Assembly (NCBI RefSeq): GCF_900114605.1
Contig: NZ_FOTP01000012.1
Span: forward strand, 1 to 49,730
Direction: 5' to 3'
Source: Bradyrhizobium sp. NFR13
GTDB lineage: Bacteria > Pseudomonadota > Alphaproteobacteria > Rhizobiales > Xanthobacteraceae
Length of the DNA: 49,730 bases
A program made the position numbers and the translations under genes. Each line of letters begins with the position of its first letter. The first letter of the stretch is position 1. Positions 15,913-24,071 of this stretch are shown in pieces. The notes beneath the pieces are model-generated. The model was not told the DNA's origin. It saw only the letters and a list, made by a program, of their open reading frames with translations, and ran no database searches.

Positions 15913-17109
15913 ATGTCCGCAGCTTCAGATCCGGTCGTCATCGCCTCGGCCACCCGCACCCCGCTCGGCCGCTTCCAGGGCGAACTATCGCCCTTCTCCG
16001 GCCATAAGCTCGGCAGCCACGTGATCGGTGCCGCCGTTGCACGCGCAAAACTGACACCCGAGCGCATCGACGAAGTCTTCATGGGCTGCGTGCTTCCCGC
16101 CGGCCAGGGTCAGGCGCCCGCCCGCCAGGCCGCCCGAGGTGCCAAGCTGCCGGATGCCACGGGGGCCACGACGATCAACAAGGTCTGCGGCTCCGGCATG
16201 AAGGCGACCATGCTTGCCCACGACATCATCCATGCCGGCTCGGCGGAGATCGTCGTCTCCGGCGGCATGGAGAGCATGACCAATGCGCCCTATTTGCTGC
16301 AGAAGGCACGCGGCGGTTACCGCGTCGGCCATGATCGCATCATCGATCACATGCTGATGGATGGGCTTGAGGATGCCTATGAGGTCGGTCGCTCGATGGG
16401 TGACTTCGGCGAAGCCACCGCTGAGGCCTATCAGTTCACGCGTGGAGATCAGGACGCCTATGCGATCGAGACGCTGACCCGCGCGCGCAAGGCGGTGGAG
16501 AGCGGCGCCTTCAAGGCGGAGATCACGCCACTGACCGTCGTCGAGAAGTCCGGAGCTCGCGAGATCGCCAATGACGAACATCCGCTGAAGGTCGATCCCG
16601 CCAAGATCCCGAACCTCAAGCCAGCCTTCCGCAGCAACGGCACCATCACGCCCGCTGCTTCGTCCGCCAATGCCGATGGCGCTGCTGCCCTGGTGCTCGC
16701 CAAGCGTTCCCTCGTGGATCGTGAGGGCCTGCCCGCGCTGGCCGTGATCCATGGCCACGCCACGCACAGCCAGGAACCGCAATGGTTCACGACCGCGCCC
16801 ATTCCGGCAATCCGCAAATTGCTCGACAAGGTCGGCTGGAGCGTGGGCGATGTCGACCTGTTCGAGATCAATGAGGCCTTCGCCGTGGTGCCGATGGCCG
16901 CGCAACGCGACCTTGGCATCCCTCGCGAGAAGCTCAACGTCAACGGCGGCGCCTGCGCGCTGGGCCATCCCATCGGCGCAACCGGCGCGCGGCTGATCGT
17001 GACGCTGCTGCACGCGCTGGAAGCCAGGGGCTTGAAACGCGGCGTCGCGGCACTGTGCATCGGCGGCGGCGAAGCCACCGCGATTGCCATCGAACGCATC
17101 GTTCGCTGA
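15913..17109 (+). CDS. Acetyl-CoA C-acetyltransferase (thiolase)
   Basis: A 398-residue thiolase with all three catalytic residues: C92 in NKVCGSGMK, H352 in ACALGHPIGATGA and C382 in ALCIGGGEA. The NEAFAVVPM block is also intact. The ATG at 15913 is preceded by GAAGGAG; a TTG at 15892 is rejected. It either cleaves 3-ketoacyl-CoA or condenses acetyl-CoA; sequence alone does not separate degradative from biosynthetic use. The upstream hydratase argues for beta-oxidation or branched-chain degradation. An MFS carrier gene follows 74 bp downstream on the same strand. Confidence 0.92.
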   Translation: MSAASDPVVIASATRTPLGRFQGELSPFSGHKLGSHVIGAAVARAKLTPERIDEVFMGCVLPAGQGQAPARQAARGAKLPDATGATTINKVCGSGMKATMLAHDIIHAGSAEIVVSGGMESMTNAPYLLQKARGGYRVGHDRIIDHMLMDGLEDAYEVGRSMGDFGEATAEAYQFTRGDQDAYAIETLTRARKAVESGAFKAEITPLTVVEKSGAREIANDEHPLKVDPAKIPNLKPAFRSNGTITPAASSANADGAAALVLAKRSLVDREGLPALAVIHGHATHSQEPQWFTTAPIPAIRKLLDKVGWSVGDVDLFEINEAFAVVPMAAQRDLGIPREKLNVNGGACALGHPIGATGARLIVTLLHALEARGLKRGVAALCIGGGEATAIAIERIVR

Positions 17110-17183
17110 ACCGCCTTTCCCAGATATGATCGTCGCGGCGATGGTCGCCGCGACGCCTATTCTCATTGATTGCAGGAAACCAG

Positions 17184-18467
17184 ATGATTTCCGGATGGCT
17201 CTCCACTGCCCTCGCCCGCCGCAACATTCACTATGGATGGGCGATGATCGCCGTGACCTTCGTGACGGCGCTGGTCAGCGCTGCAGCGGTTGGCGCGCCC
17301 GGCGTCTTCATCGTGCCACTGCAGAAAGAATTCGGCTGGAGCACCGCCGAGATTTCCTCCGCCATGTCGATCCGCTTCGTGTTGTTCGGCCTGATGGCGC
17401 CGTTCGCCGCGGCGCTGATGAACCGTTATGGCTTGCGCAACGTCACGCTGATTGCCCTGCTCGTCGTTGCTGCAAGCCTCATCTTGTCGCTCGGAATGAC
17501 GCAGGTCTGGCAGCTCATGGCGCTCTGGGGCGTCGCCGTTGGTATTGGCACTGGGATGACGGCGCTGGTGCTCGGCGCCACCGTCGCAGCGCGCTGGTTC
17601 AGCGCACGCCGTGGCCTCGTCGTGGGCATCCTCACCGCGAGCGCGGCCACCGGCCAGCTAATCTTCCTGCCGATCCTTGCGAGCATCACCGAACACAGCA
17701 GCTGGCGCTGGGCACTGGCGCTGATGTGCGTGATGCTGGCCATAGCCGCGCTCGGGGTGCTGCTGGTGATGCGGGACCGTCCCAGCGACATTGGCATTCG
17801 CCCCTATGGCGACACCAGCACCGAGCCGCTGGCCGCGCCGCCACCGAACACCTCGCCGATCATGGCGGCAGCACTCGGTGCCCTGCGTGATGCCGCCCAG
17901 ACCAAGGTATTCTGGATCCTGTTTGCAACCTTCTTCATCTGCGGCGCCAGCACCAACGGGCTGGTCCAGGTTCACCTGATCCCGATGTGTCTCGACTTCG
18001 GCATTCCGCAGATTCAGGCGGCCGGACTGCTTGCGGCCATGGGCGTGTTCGATTTCGTCGGTACCATCGCGTCGGGCTGGCTGTCGGATCGCTATGACAA
18101 CCGCTACCTGTTGTTCTGGTATTACGGCCTGCGCGGCCTGTCGCTGCTGGCGCTACCGTTCACCGACTTCTCGTTCTACGGTCTGTCGCTGTTCGCGCTG
18201 TTCTACGGCCTGGACTGGATCGCCACCGTGCCGCCGACCGTGCGCCTCGCCGCATCCAAGTTCGGGCCGGAACGCGCAGGCCTGGTGTTCGGCTGGATCT
18301 TCGCCGGCCATCAGTTAGGTGCAGCAACGGCGGCATTCGGCGCTGGCCTGTCGCGCACGGTACTGCTCAGCTATCTGCCTGCCTTTTTCGCGGCAGGTGC
18401 GCTATGTATTATTGCAGCGCTGATCGTGCTGGCGATTTCAAAAGACAAGAAGGTCGCGATCGCCTGA
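17184..18467 (+). CDS. MFS transporter, oxalate/formate antiporter or monocarboxylate type
   Basis: A 427-residue, 12-helix major facilitator protein of the inner membrane. The N-terminal block RRNIHYGWAMIAVTF is characteristic of the OFA/monocarboxylate-like branch. ARWFSARRG after helix 4-5 is the expected cytosolic loop signature, and SGWLSDRYDNR marks the helix 8-9 loop. The ATG at 17184 has AGGAAA upstream; a TTG at 17166 is the longer alternative. It is flanked by thiolase and FabF-like genes, so a carboxylic acid substrate is plausible. Specificity cannot be read from the sequence. Confidence 0.85.
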   Translation: MISGWLSTALARRNIHYGWAMIAVTFVTALVSAAAVGAPGVFIVPLQKEFGWSTAEISSAMSIRFVLFGLMAPFAAALMNRYGLRNVTLIALLVVAASLILSLGMTQVWQLMALWGVAVGIGTGMTALVLGATVAARWFSARRGLVVGILTASAATGQLIFLPILASITEHSSWRWALALMCVMLAIAALGVLLVMRDRPSDIGIRPYGDTSTEPLAAPPPNTSPIMAAALGALRDAAQTKVFWILFATFFICGASTNGLVQVHLIPMCLDFGIPQIQAAGLLAAMGVFDFVGTIASGWLSDRYDNRYLLFWYYGLRGLSLLALPFTDFSFYGLSLFALFYGLDWIATVPPTVRLAASKFGPERAGLVFGWIFAGHQLGAATAAFGAGLSRTVLLSYLPAFFAAGALCIIAALIVLAISKDKKVAIA

Positions 18468-18516
18468 TCCCCGGGATTCGGGCCGCTCGCCACTCATATC
18501 AGAACGGGAATACATC

Positions 18517-19779
18517 ATGCGCCGCGTTGTCATTACGGGGATGGGAGCAGTGTCGCCGCTCGGTTGCGGCGTCGAGATCAACTGGTCCCGGTTGCTCGCC
18601 GGCCAATCCGGCCTTCGCCTGTTGCCGGCGGCCATGACCGCTGATCTCGCCGCCAAGGTCGGCGGCCAGGTACCCGACATCGCGAACGATCCGGAAGGCG
18701 GTTTCGATCCTGACAAGGCGGCGCCGCGCAAGGATCAGAAGAAGATGGATCGCTTCATCCTGTTTGCGCTGATGGCTGCCGATGAAGCCATCGCGCAAGC
18801 CGGCTGGCAGCCGAAGGATGCGCGAGACCGCCAACGCACCGCCACGATCGTCGCCTCCGGCATCGGCGGCTTTCCGGCGATTGCCGACGCGGTCCGCACC
18901 ACCGACACCAAGGGCATCCGCCGGCTGTCACCGTTCACCGTGCCCTCGTTCCTGGTCAATCTTGCGGCCGGTCATATCTCAATCCGCTACGGCTTCGAAG
19001 GTGCACTCGGCGCACCCGTGACAGCCTGCGCCGCCGGCGTGCAGGCGATCGGCGATGCAGCGCGTCTCATTCGCTCCGGCGAAGCGGATGTCGCCATCGC
19101 CGGGGGTGCCGAAGCCTGTATCGACCGCGTCAGCCTCGGCGGCTTCGCCGCCGCCCGCGCGCTCTCCACCGATTTCGTTGCCAATCCGGAACGCGCATCG
19201 CGCCCGTTCGATCGCGACCGCGACGGCTTTGTGATGGGCGAAGGTGCCGGGATCGTGGTGCTTGAAGAGCTCGATCACGCCTTGGCGCGTGGCGCCAAAC
19301 CTATCGCCGAACTGATCGGCTACGGTACGACCTCCGATGCGTTCCACATGACAGCCGGCCGCGAGGACGGCGATGGCGCCAGGCGCGCGATGGATATCGC
19401 TCTGGCACAGGCCAACATCACGCCTGCCGATGTCCAGCATCTGAACGCCCATGCCACATCGACGCCGGTCGGCGATCACGGCGAGCTCGAAGCGATCAAG
19501 TCGATCTTCGGAACGACTGGCGGGGTCGCTGTAAGCTCGACCAAATCCGCCACGGGCCACCTGCTCGGTGCAGCCGGAGGGCTTGAGGCGGTCTACGCAA
19601 TCCTCGCGCTGCGTGACCAGATCGCTCCGGCCACGCTCAATCTCGAAAATCCCGATCCGTCTGCCGACGGCATCGATCTGATCCGCGGCAAGGCGCGGCC
19701 GATGGCCATTGAGCACGTGCTCTCGAATGGCTTCGGCTTCGGCGGCGTCAATGCCAGCGTGCTGCTGCGGCGAGTATAG
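18517..19779 (+). CDS. Beta-ketoacyl-ACP synthase II (FabF-like)
   Basis: A 420-residue ketosynthase with the full triad of KAS II enzymes: C171 (PVTACAAGVQ), H312 (NAHATSTPVGD) and H348 (KSATGHLLGAAG). The terminal GFGFGGVNASVL block is also typical. It condenses malonyl-ACP with acyl-ACP. No acyl carrier protein, malonyltransferase or FabG/FabZ gene adjoins it, so it is probably an accessory FabF paralogue rather than the housekeeping fab-operon copy. It converges with the carboxyltransferase gene, whose stop is one base from its own. The start at 18517 has only a modest GGGAA upstream. Confidence 0.9.
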   Translation: MRRVVITGMGAVSPLGCGVEINWSRLLAGQSGLRLLPAAMTADLAAKVGGQVPDIANDPEGGFDPDKAAPRKDQKKMDRFILFALMAADEAIAQAGWQPKDARDRQRTATIVASGIGGFPAIADAVRTTDTKGIRRLSPFTVPSFLVNLAAGHISIRYGFEGALGAPVTACAAGVQAIGDAARLIRSGEADVAIAGGAEACIDRVSLGGFAAARALSTDFVANPERASRPFDRDRDGFVMGEGAGIVVLEELDHALARGAKPIAELIGYGTTSDAFHMTAGREDGDGARRAMDIALAQANITPADVQHLNAHATSTPVGDHGELEAIKSIFGTTGGVAVSSTKSATGHLLGAAGGLEAVYAILALRDQIAPATLNLENPDPSADGIDLIRGKARPMAIEHVLSNGFGFGGVNASVLLRRV

Positions 19780-19780
19780 C

Positions 19781-21337
19781 TTACGGCCGCATCGCGAGCC
19801 GTGACGGGCCTGCCGTGCGGAGCGGTTCGGCAAGACGTGCAAACTCACACAGCAGCGAGCGCGTCTTCGTGGGGTTGATGACTTCCTCGACCCAGAACTT
19901 CTCGGCCGAACGGAATGGCGAGCGCAGCTTGTTGAGGCGCTCCTCGATTTCCTGCTGCTTGAGCTTTGGATCGTCCGCCGCGTCGATCTCGGCGCGATAG
20001 GCCGCCTCGATGCCACCTTCCAGCGGCAGCGAGCCCCAATAGGCCGAAGGCCATGCGTAACGCATCGAGAACCGGTTGGCCGGCTGATGCACCACGCCAG
20101 CGACGCCGAACGCATTGCGGATGATGATCGTGCACCACGGCACCGTGGTCTGATTGACCGCGGCCATGGCGCGCACGCCGTGACGGATGGTCGCTGCCTT
20201 CTCCGCATCGAGCCCGATCATGAAACCCGGGCAATCCATGAGATAGACGACAGGCAGATGGAACGTCTCAGCGAGGTCGACGAAGCGCACGACCTTCTGG
20301 CAGGCTTCCGCGGTCCACGAGCCGCCATAGTGGAACGGATCGCTGGCAAGCAGCAGTACCGCACGGCCTTCGAGACGCGCAAAACCGGTGATGATCGGCC
20401 GGCCGAAATTCGCCGCCATCTCGAAAAACGAGCCTTTGTCGACGACGGCGTCGATGATCGGGCGCATCTTGTAGACCTGCCGACGATTGCGCGGCACGGC
20501 CTTCAGCAGAGATTCTTCCGCACGTTCGGGATCATCATTGCAGGCGATCGTGGGCGGCAAGTCATAGACGGACGATGGCAGATAGGACAGGAAGCGCCGC
20601 GCGCAGGCGAAGGCCTCCTCTTCTGTTTCCACGGCATGATCGACGCCGCCAGCGCGCGTCTGGATATCGGCGCCGCCGAGCTCCTTCTTCTCAAGCGACT
20701 GGCCGAGGCGCGCGACCACGGGAGGCCCGGCGACGAACATCGCCGAATTCTTCGTCATCACCGAATAATGGCTGGCTGCGAGCCGCGCAGCGCCGAGGCC
20801 GGCGACTGAACCAAGGCCGAGGCCGACGACCGGCACCTGCGCCAGATTGGACGTCGTGTACCAGTACCAGCGCGTGCCGCCGACGCCGCCCGGCAGATTG
20901 GCTGCGCCCCTGGTCTCGATGGTCTTGACCGAACCGCCGCCACCGGAGCCTTCGATCACGCGAATGATCGGCAGCCGGAAGTCATGCGCCATTTCCTCAG
21001 CCATCAGCGGCTTGGCCGAAATCGAGGCGTCTGCCGAACCGCCGCGCACGGTGAAGTCGTCGCCAACAACGACGACGGGACGGCCGTCGATCTTGCCGCG
21101 ACCAAACACGCAATTCGCCGGCGTCAGATGCTTCAGCTCGCCAGACGCATCGTATTCACCAATGCCGGAGACTGCCCCGACTTCGTGAAAGCTTTTTGCA
21201 TCTATCAGTCTGTTGATACGTTCACGAACTGTGAGCCGGCCCTGGTCATGCTGCCGCTTGACCTTGTCAGCGCCCCCCATCTCCCGCGCGAAGGCTTCGC
21301 GCCGGGCGAGGTCGTCGAGTTCCGGCTTCCAGTTCAT
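19781..21337 (-). CDS. Acyl-CoA carboxylase carboxyltransferase (beta) subunit
   Basis: A 518-residue biotin-dependent carboxyltransferase, with both crotonase-fold halves: GRLTVRERI near the N terminus, the GGGGS-containing oxyanion block near residue 132, then FLVD-type LPVVYLMDCPGFMIG and NAFGVAGVV in the C-terminal half. It resembles PccB/MccB subunits, which move CO2 from carboxybiotin to an acyl-CoA. A strong GGAGGGAATGA precedes the ATG at 21337. Its first 71 bp overlap the 3' end of iclR in another frame, so the two genes are coupled. A biotin carrier gene lies just beyond iclR, but no biotin carboxylase subunit is encoded in the window. The substrate is unknown. Confidence 0.9.
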   Translation of the reverse strand: MNWKPELDDLARREAFAREMGGADKVKRQHDQGRLTVRERINRLIDAKSFHEVGAVSGIGEYDASGELKHLTPANCVFGRGKIDGRPVVVVGDDFTVRGGSADASISAKPLMAEEMAHDFRLPIIRVIEGSGGGGSVKTIETRGAANLPGGVGGTRWYWYTTSNLAQVPVVGLGLGSVAGLGAARLAASHYSVMTKNSAMFVAGPPVVARLGQSLEKKELGGADIQTRAGGVDHAVETEEEAFACARRFLSYLPSSVYDLPPTIACNDDPERAEESLLKAVPRNRRQVYKMRPIIDAVVDKGSFFEMAANFGRPIITGFARLEGRAVLLLASDPFHYGGSWTAEACQKVVRFVDLAETFHLPVVYLMDCPGFMIGLDAEKAATIRHGVRAMAAVNQTTVPWCTIIIRNAFGVAGVVHQPANRFSMRYAWPSAYWGSLPLEGGIEAAYRAEIDAADDPKLKQQEIEERLNKLRSPFRSAEKFWVEEVINPTKTRSLLCEFARLAEPLRTAGPSRLAMRP

Positions 21338-22235
21338 TCATTCCCTCCGGGAGCATTTTTTTCTGAGCTGTTGGCGCGGGAGGCGCATCTGGAACGGGCG
21401 CACTGGTCAGGCCGCTATCTGCATTCTGAACCATCATGCTGATCGTGCTGCTGAGCTGGCGCAGGATCGGAGCGATCTCGTCCTGCAGGCGCTGCTCGTC
21501 ATACATGGCGGCAAGCAGACCGATGGTGACGACCACATAGGTTTGATACTGCGGCGACCAGATCGGCGTCGCAATGCCGGTGATATGCGGTGACCAAAGG
21601 CCACCTGCGAGAACGTAGCCGTTGTCACGCAGACATTCGCGGTTCCCAGCGATCTTGCCGCGCAGGATCTTGGCGTCCTCGGGCATTTCGCGCGCGATAT
21701 CGTTGATCAGGGCATTTCCGACGTCTTCGTCGAGCGCTGCGGTGTAGGCGTGGCCGGCTGCAGTCCGGCCCATGGCAATGCGGCTGCCGGTGGTAGAATG
21801 CAATCCGAGCGCGTGATCGGCGCGAGCATATTCGAGATAGACCATGTGGAAACGATCGGGGATCGTGAAGCCGATCGTGCCAGGTACCTGCTCCGCCACT
21901 TCCTGCAAACGCAGGCGGATCAGGTTGCGCACCTGAAGTCCCCGCATCATCGAAGCACTCATCGCGACCGCACTCGATCCGATGCGATACTTCTGATCTG
22001 CAGGCAGATAGGCGAGCTGGCCCATGCGCGTCAGCGTATGCGTCAGGCGCGATACGGTGGAGCGCGGCAGGCCGCAGCGATTGGAGATTTCGAGATTGCC
22101 AAGCCGGGCATCATGGCCCTCGAAGCAGCGAAGAATATCAAAGGCGCGCGAGACCACCTGGATCACATCGCCATCGCCTGCCAGGTCGCTGGCGAGCATG
22201 CCTTGTTTGCTGAGCCGTTCCGAACGTCGTCCCAT
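21267..22235 (-). CDS. IclR family transcriptional regulator
   Basis: A 322-residue regulator: winged helix at about 23-85 (VSRAFDILRCFEG, then CGLPRSTVSRLTHTLTRMGQL) and an IclR effector domain at about 100-275. The effector domain carries SRIAMGRTAAGHAYTAAL and the IATPIW block that lines the ligand pocket. A Pro/Ala-rich extension of about 40 residues follows, and its last 23 codons overlap the carboxyltransferase start. GGGAA lies ahead of the ATG at 22235. The gene is divergent from the biotin carrier gene across 238 bp, so it probably controls both the carboxylase and the TRAP transporter arm. The effector is unknown. Confidence 0.9.
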   Translation of the reverse strand: MGRRSERLSKQGMLASDLAGDGDVIQVVSRAFDILRCFEGHDARLGNLEISNRCGLPRSTVSRLTHTLTRMGQLAYLPADQKYRIGSSAVAMSASMMRGLQVRNLIRLRLQEVAEQVPGTIGFTIPDRFHMVYLEYARADHALGLHSTTGSRIAMGRTAAGHAYTAALDEDVGNALINDIAREMPEDAKILRGKIAGNRECLRDNGYVLAGGLWSPHITGIATPIWSPQYQTYVVVTIGLLAAMYDEQRLQDEIAPILRQLSSTISMMVQNADSGLTSAPVPDAPPAPTAQKKMLPEGMNELEAGTRRPRPARSLRAGDGGR

Positions 22236-22322
22236 GATGCGTTTCCCTTAAAACGACGCATCTCACGGGGAGCCAATCCGTTGGATTACCCCGATGTGCG
22301 CCGCCGTCCCGTTCCACTCTGC

Positions 22323-22335
22323 GGAATTATATTCC
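22323..22335. promoter_or_regulatory. Candidate IclR operator
   Basis: GGAAT-TAT-ATTCC has perfect 5-bp arms around 3 bp and lies in the divergent region, 88 bp upstream of the iclR start and 138 bp upstream of the biotin carrier gene. Short GGAA/TTCC palindromes of this kind are typical of IclR-family binding sites. A second TTCCACT element at about 22312 may be a further half-site. Binding is inferred. Confidence 0.45.
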
Positions 22336-22473
22336 ACTTGCGGGCTACGCTACCTCAGGCAATCTGCGGCGACAACACCAAGCTGCTCGTTTCTTCTCAT
22401 TCTTAGGAATTGTCCGGTCGCGTCGGCGCTACACCTATAGCGAGCAGCCGCCCACGTGATCGCGGAGAACACC

Positions 22474-22695
22474 ATGCCAGAGATCAAGATCCTCAGCGAA
22501 GTCGCCGGCCGTATCTGCTCACTGCCGCTCGCAACCGGCGATTCCGTGAATGAAGGAGACGAGGTGGCTTTTGTCGAAGCCATGAAGATGGAAATTCCGG
22601 TCGCCTCTCCTGCCGCAGGTAAAATCAAATCGATGATCGTTGCGGTCGACGACGTGGTCACGGAAGGACAGTTGCTCGGCACAGTCGAGACGTGA
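22474..22695 (+). CDS. Stand-alone biotin carboxyl carrier protein
   Basis: A 73-residue single biotinyl domain. The biotin-accepting lysine is K38 in the canonical EAMKME motif, flanked by the two symmetric beta-hammerhead halves (V-G-I/V-turns at SPAAGKI and EGQLLGTVE). The ATG at 22474 follows GGAGA at good spacing; an upstream GTG at 22456 is rejected. This is the minimal carrier, unlike AccB (~150 residues) or fused PccA. It is divergent from iclR and lies 179 bp upstream of the TAXI receptor. It would ferry carboxybiotin to the carboxyltransferase at 19781-21337, with a biotin carboxylase supplied from elsewhere. Confidence 0.93.
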   Translation: MPEIKILSEVAGRICSLPLATGDSVNEGDEVAFVEAMKMEIPVASPAAGKIKSMIVAVDDVVTEGQLLGTVET

Positions 22696-22840
22696 GCAGA
22701 CATGCAGTGACGGTCTCGACTACCTTACCAATGTGCTGCGGCATTCTGTCTGAGATGGTGACCGCTCCCATCATCCAGCGAACTGCCTCAGGACATTGCC
22801 AGCGCCTGACGGCGATGACATGATCGCCGAACAATAAAAA

Positions 22841-22860
22841 GCAATTCGCAAAGCGAATGC
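22841..22860. promoter_or_regulatory. Small hairpin just ahead of the TAXI receptor ribosome site
   Basis: ATTCGC (22844-22849) and GCGAAT (22853-22858) flank an AAA loop, extended by GC on each side. The hairpin ends four bases before the GGAGGGG ribosome site of the TAXI receptor gene. It could modulate translation or be an operator; nothing else supports a role. Confidence 0.3.
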
Positions 22861-22874
22861 ATCTGGAGGGGAAA

Positions 22875-24026
22875 ATGCTTCACCGGCTCATCGCGCTGGC
22901 GTCCGTTGCCGTGCTCAGTACGACCGGCGCTGTATGCGCACAGGATATCAAGCTTCCACCGACCATGGCGGTCACCGCCTACGACACCGGTACCGCCGGC
23001 TTCAACATCGCCGTCGCTGTCGGCAAGATGATGAAGGACAAATACTCCACCGATGTGCGTGTGCTGCCTGCCGGCAATGATGTCGCGCGGCTGGCGCCAT
23101 TGCGCGCCGGTCGCGCAACGATCGCCTGGATGGGCTCGGGCATCTACTTCGCACAGGAAGGCGTGTTCGAATTCGGCGTCAAGGAATGGGGCCCACAGCC
23201 AGCGCAGGTCACGCTGTCGACCATCGACTGTAATGGCGCCTCGCTCGGCGTCGCTCGCGATATCGGCGTGAAGGAGATCAAGGATCTACGCGGCAAACGC
23301 GTCGGCTTCGTCGTCGGCTCACCTGCCCTGAACCAGAACTCGCTTGCGATCATGGCGTTTGGCGGTCTCACCAAGGCAGACATCAAGCCGATCGAGTTCG
23401 CAAGCTACGGCGCAATGTGGAAAGGCATGGTGAACAACGACGTCGATGCAGCCTTTGCTACCACCATCACTGGCCCGGCCAAGGAAGTCGAGACATCGCC
23501 GCGAGGCATCATCTGGCCGCCCCTCCCCGCGGAAGACAAGGCCGGCTGGGAGCGCGTCAAGCGTGTGGCACCGTTTTTCAATCCACATGTCGCGACCTGC
23601 GGCGCGGGCATCACGGCATCAGCGCCCGTCAACATGAGCACCTACCCCTACCCCGTCGCGACCGTCTACGGCTTGCAGGCGGAAGATCAGATCTACGCGA
23701 TCACCAAGGCGATGATCGTCAACTTTGACGCCTACAAGGACAACGCACCAGGCGCGTTAGGCCTCGCCGTAAAGGCGCAATCCATGAAATGGGTCGTTCC
23801 GTTTCATCCCGGTGCCGTGAAAGCCCTTAAGGAAGCCGGCAACTGGACGCCAGAAGACCAGGCACACAATGACGGACTGCTGAAGCGGCAGGACGTCTTG
23901 AAGGCGGCATGGAGCGAATACGCCAAGGCCAGTGCATCAGCCGGTGAAAAGGAGTTTCTCGACGGCTGGATGACGGCCCGCGCCGCTGCGCTCAAGAAGG
24001 TCGGCATGCCGAACGGCTTCGAATAA
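22875..24026 (+). CDS. TAXI family TRAP transporter solute-binding receptor
   Basis: A 383-residue periplasmic receptor. The ATG at 22875 follows GGAGGGGAAA, and residues 1-20 form a Sec signal peptide with probable cleavage after VCA (before QDIK). The mature part shows TAXI blocks: an N-terminal GTAGFNIAVAVGKMMKD, LPAGNDVARLAPLRAG, then DLRGKRVGFVVGSPA and the DVDAAFATT block where ligand-binding residues cluster. TAXI receptors bind small carboxylates such as glutamate or alpha-ketoglutarate analogues, but many ligands are unknown. The membrane partner follows 45 bp downstream. Linkage to biotin carboxylase genes and IclR suggests an acid that is activated and carboxylated. Confidence 0.9.
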   Translation: MLHRLIALASVAVLSTTGAVCAQDIKLPPTMAVTAYDTGTAGFNIAVAVGKMMKDKYSTDVRVLPAGNDVARLAPLRAGRATIAWMGSGIYFAQEGVFEFGVKEWGPQPAQVTLSTIDCNGASLGVARDIGVKEIKDLRGKRVGFVVGSPALNQNSLAIMAFGGLTKADIKPIEFASYGAMWKGMVNNDVDAAFATTITGPAKEVETSPRGIIWPPLPAEDKAGWERVKRVAPFFNPHVATCGAGITASAPVNMSTYPYPVATVYGLQAEDQIYAITKAMIVNFDAYKDNAPGALGLAVKAQSMKWVVPFHPGAVKALKEAGNWTPEDQAHNDGLLKRQDVLKAAWSEYAKASASAGEKEFLDGWMTARAAALKKVGMPNGFE

Positions 24027-24071
24027 CGTCGTTATTTTTAGCTGTAACCGCGAACAATAATCGGGGCCATT

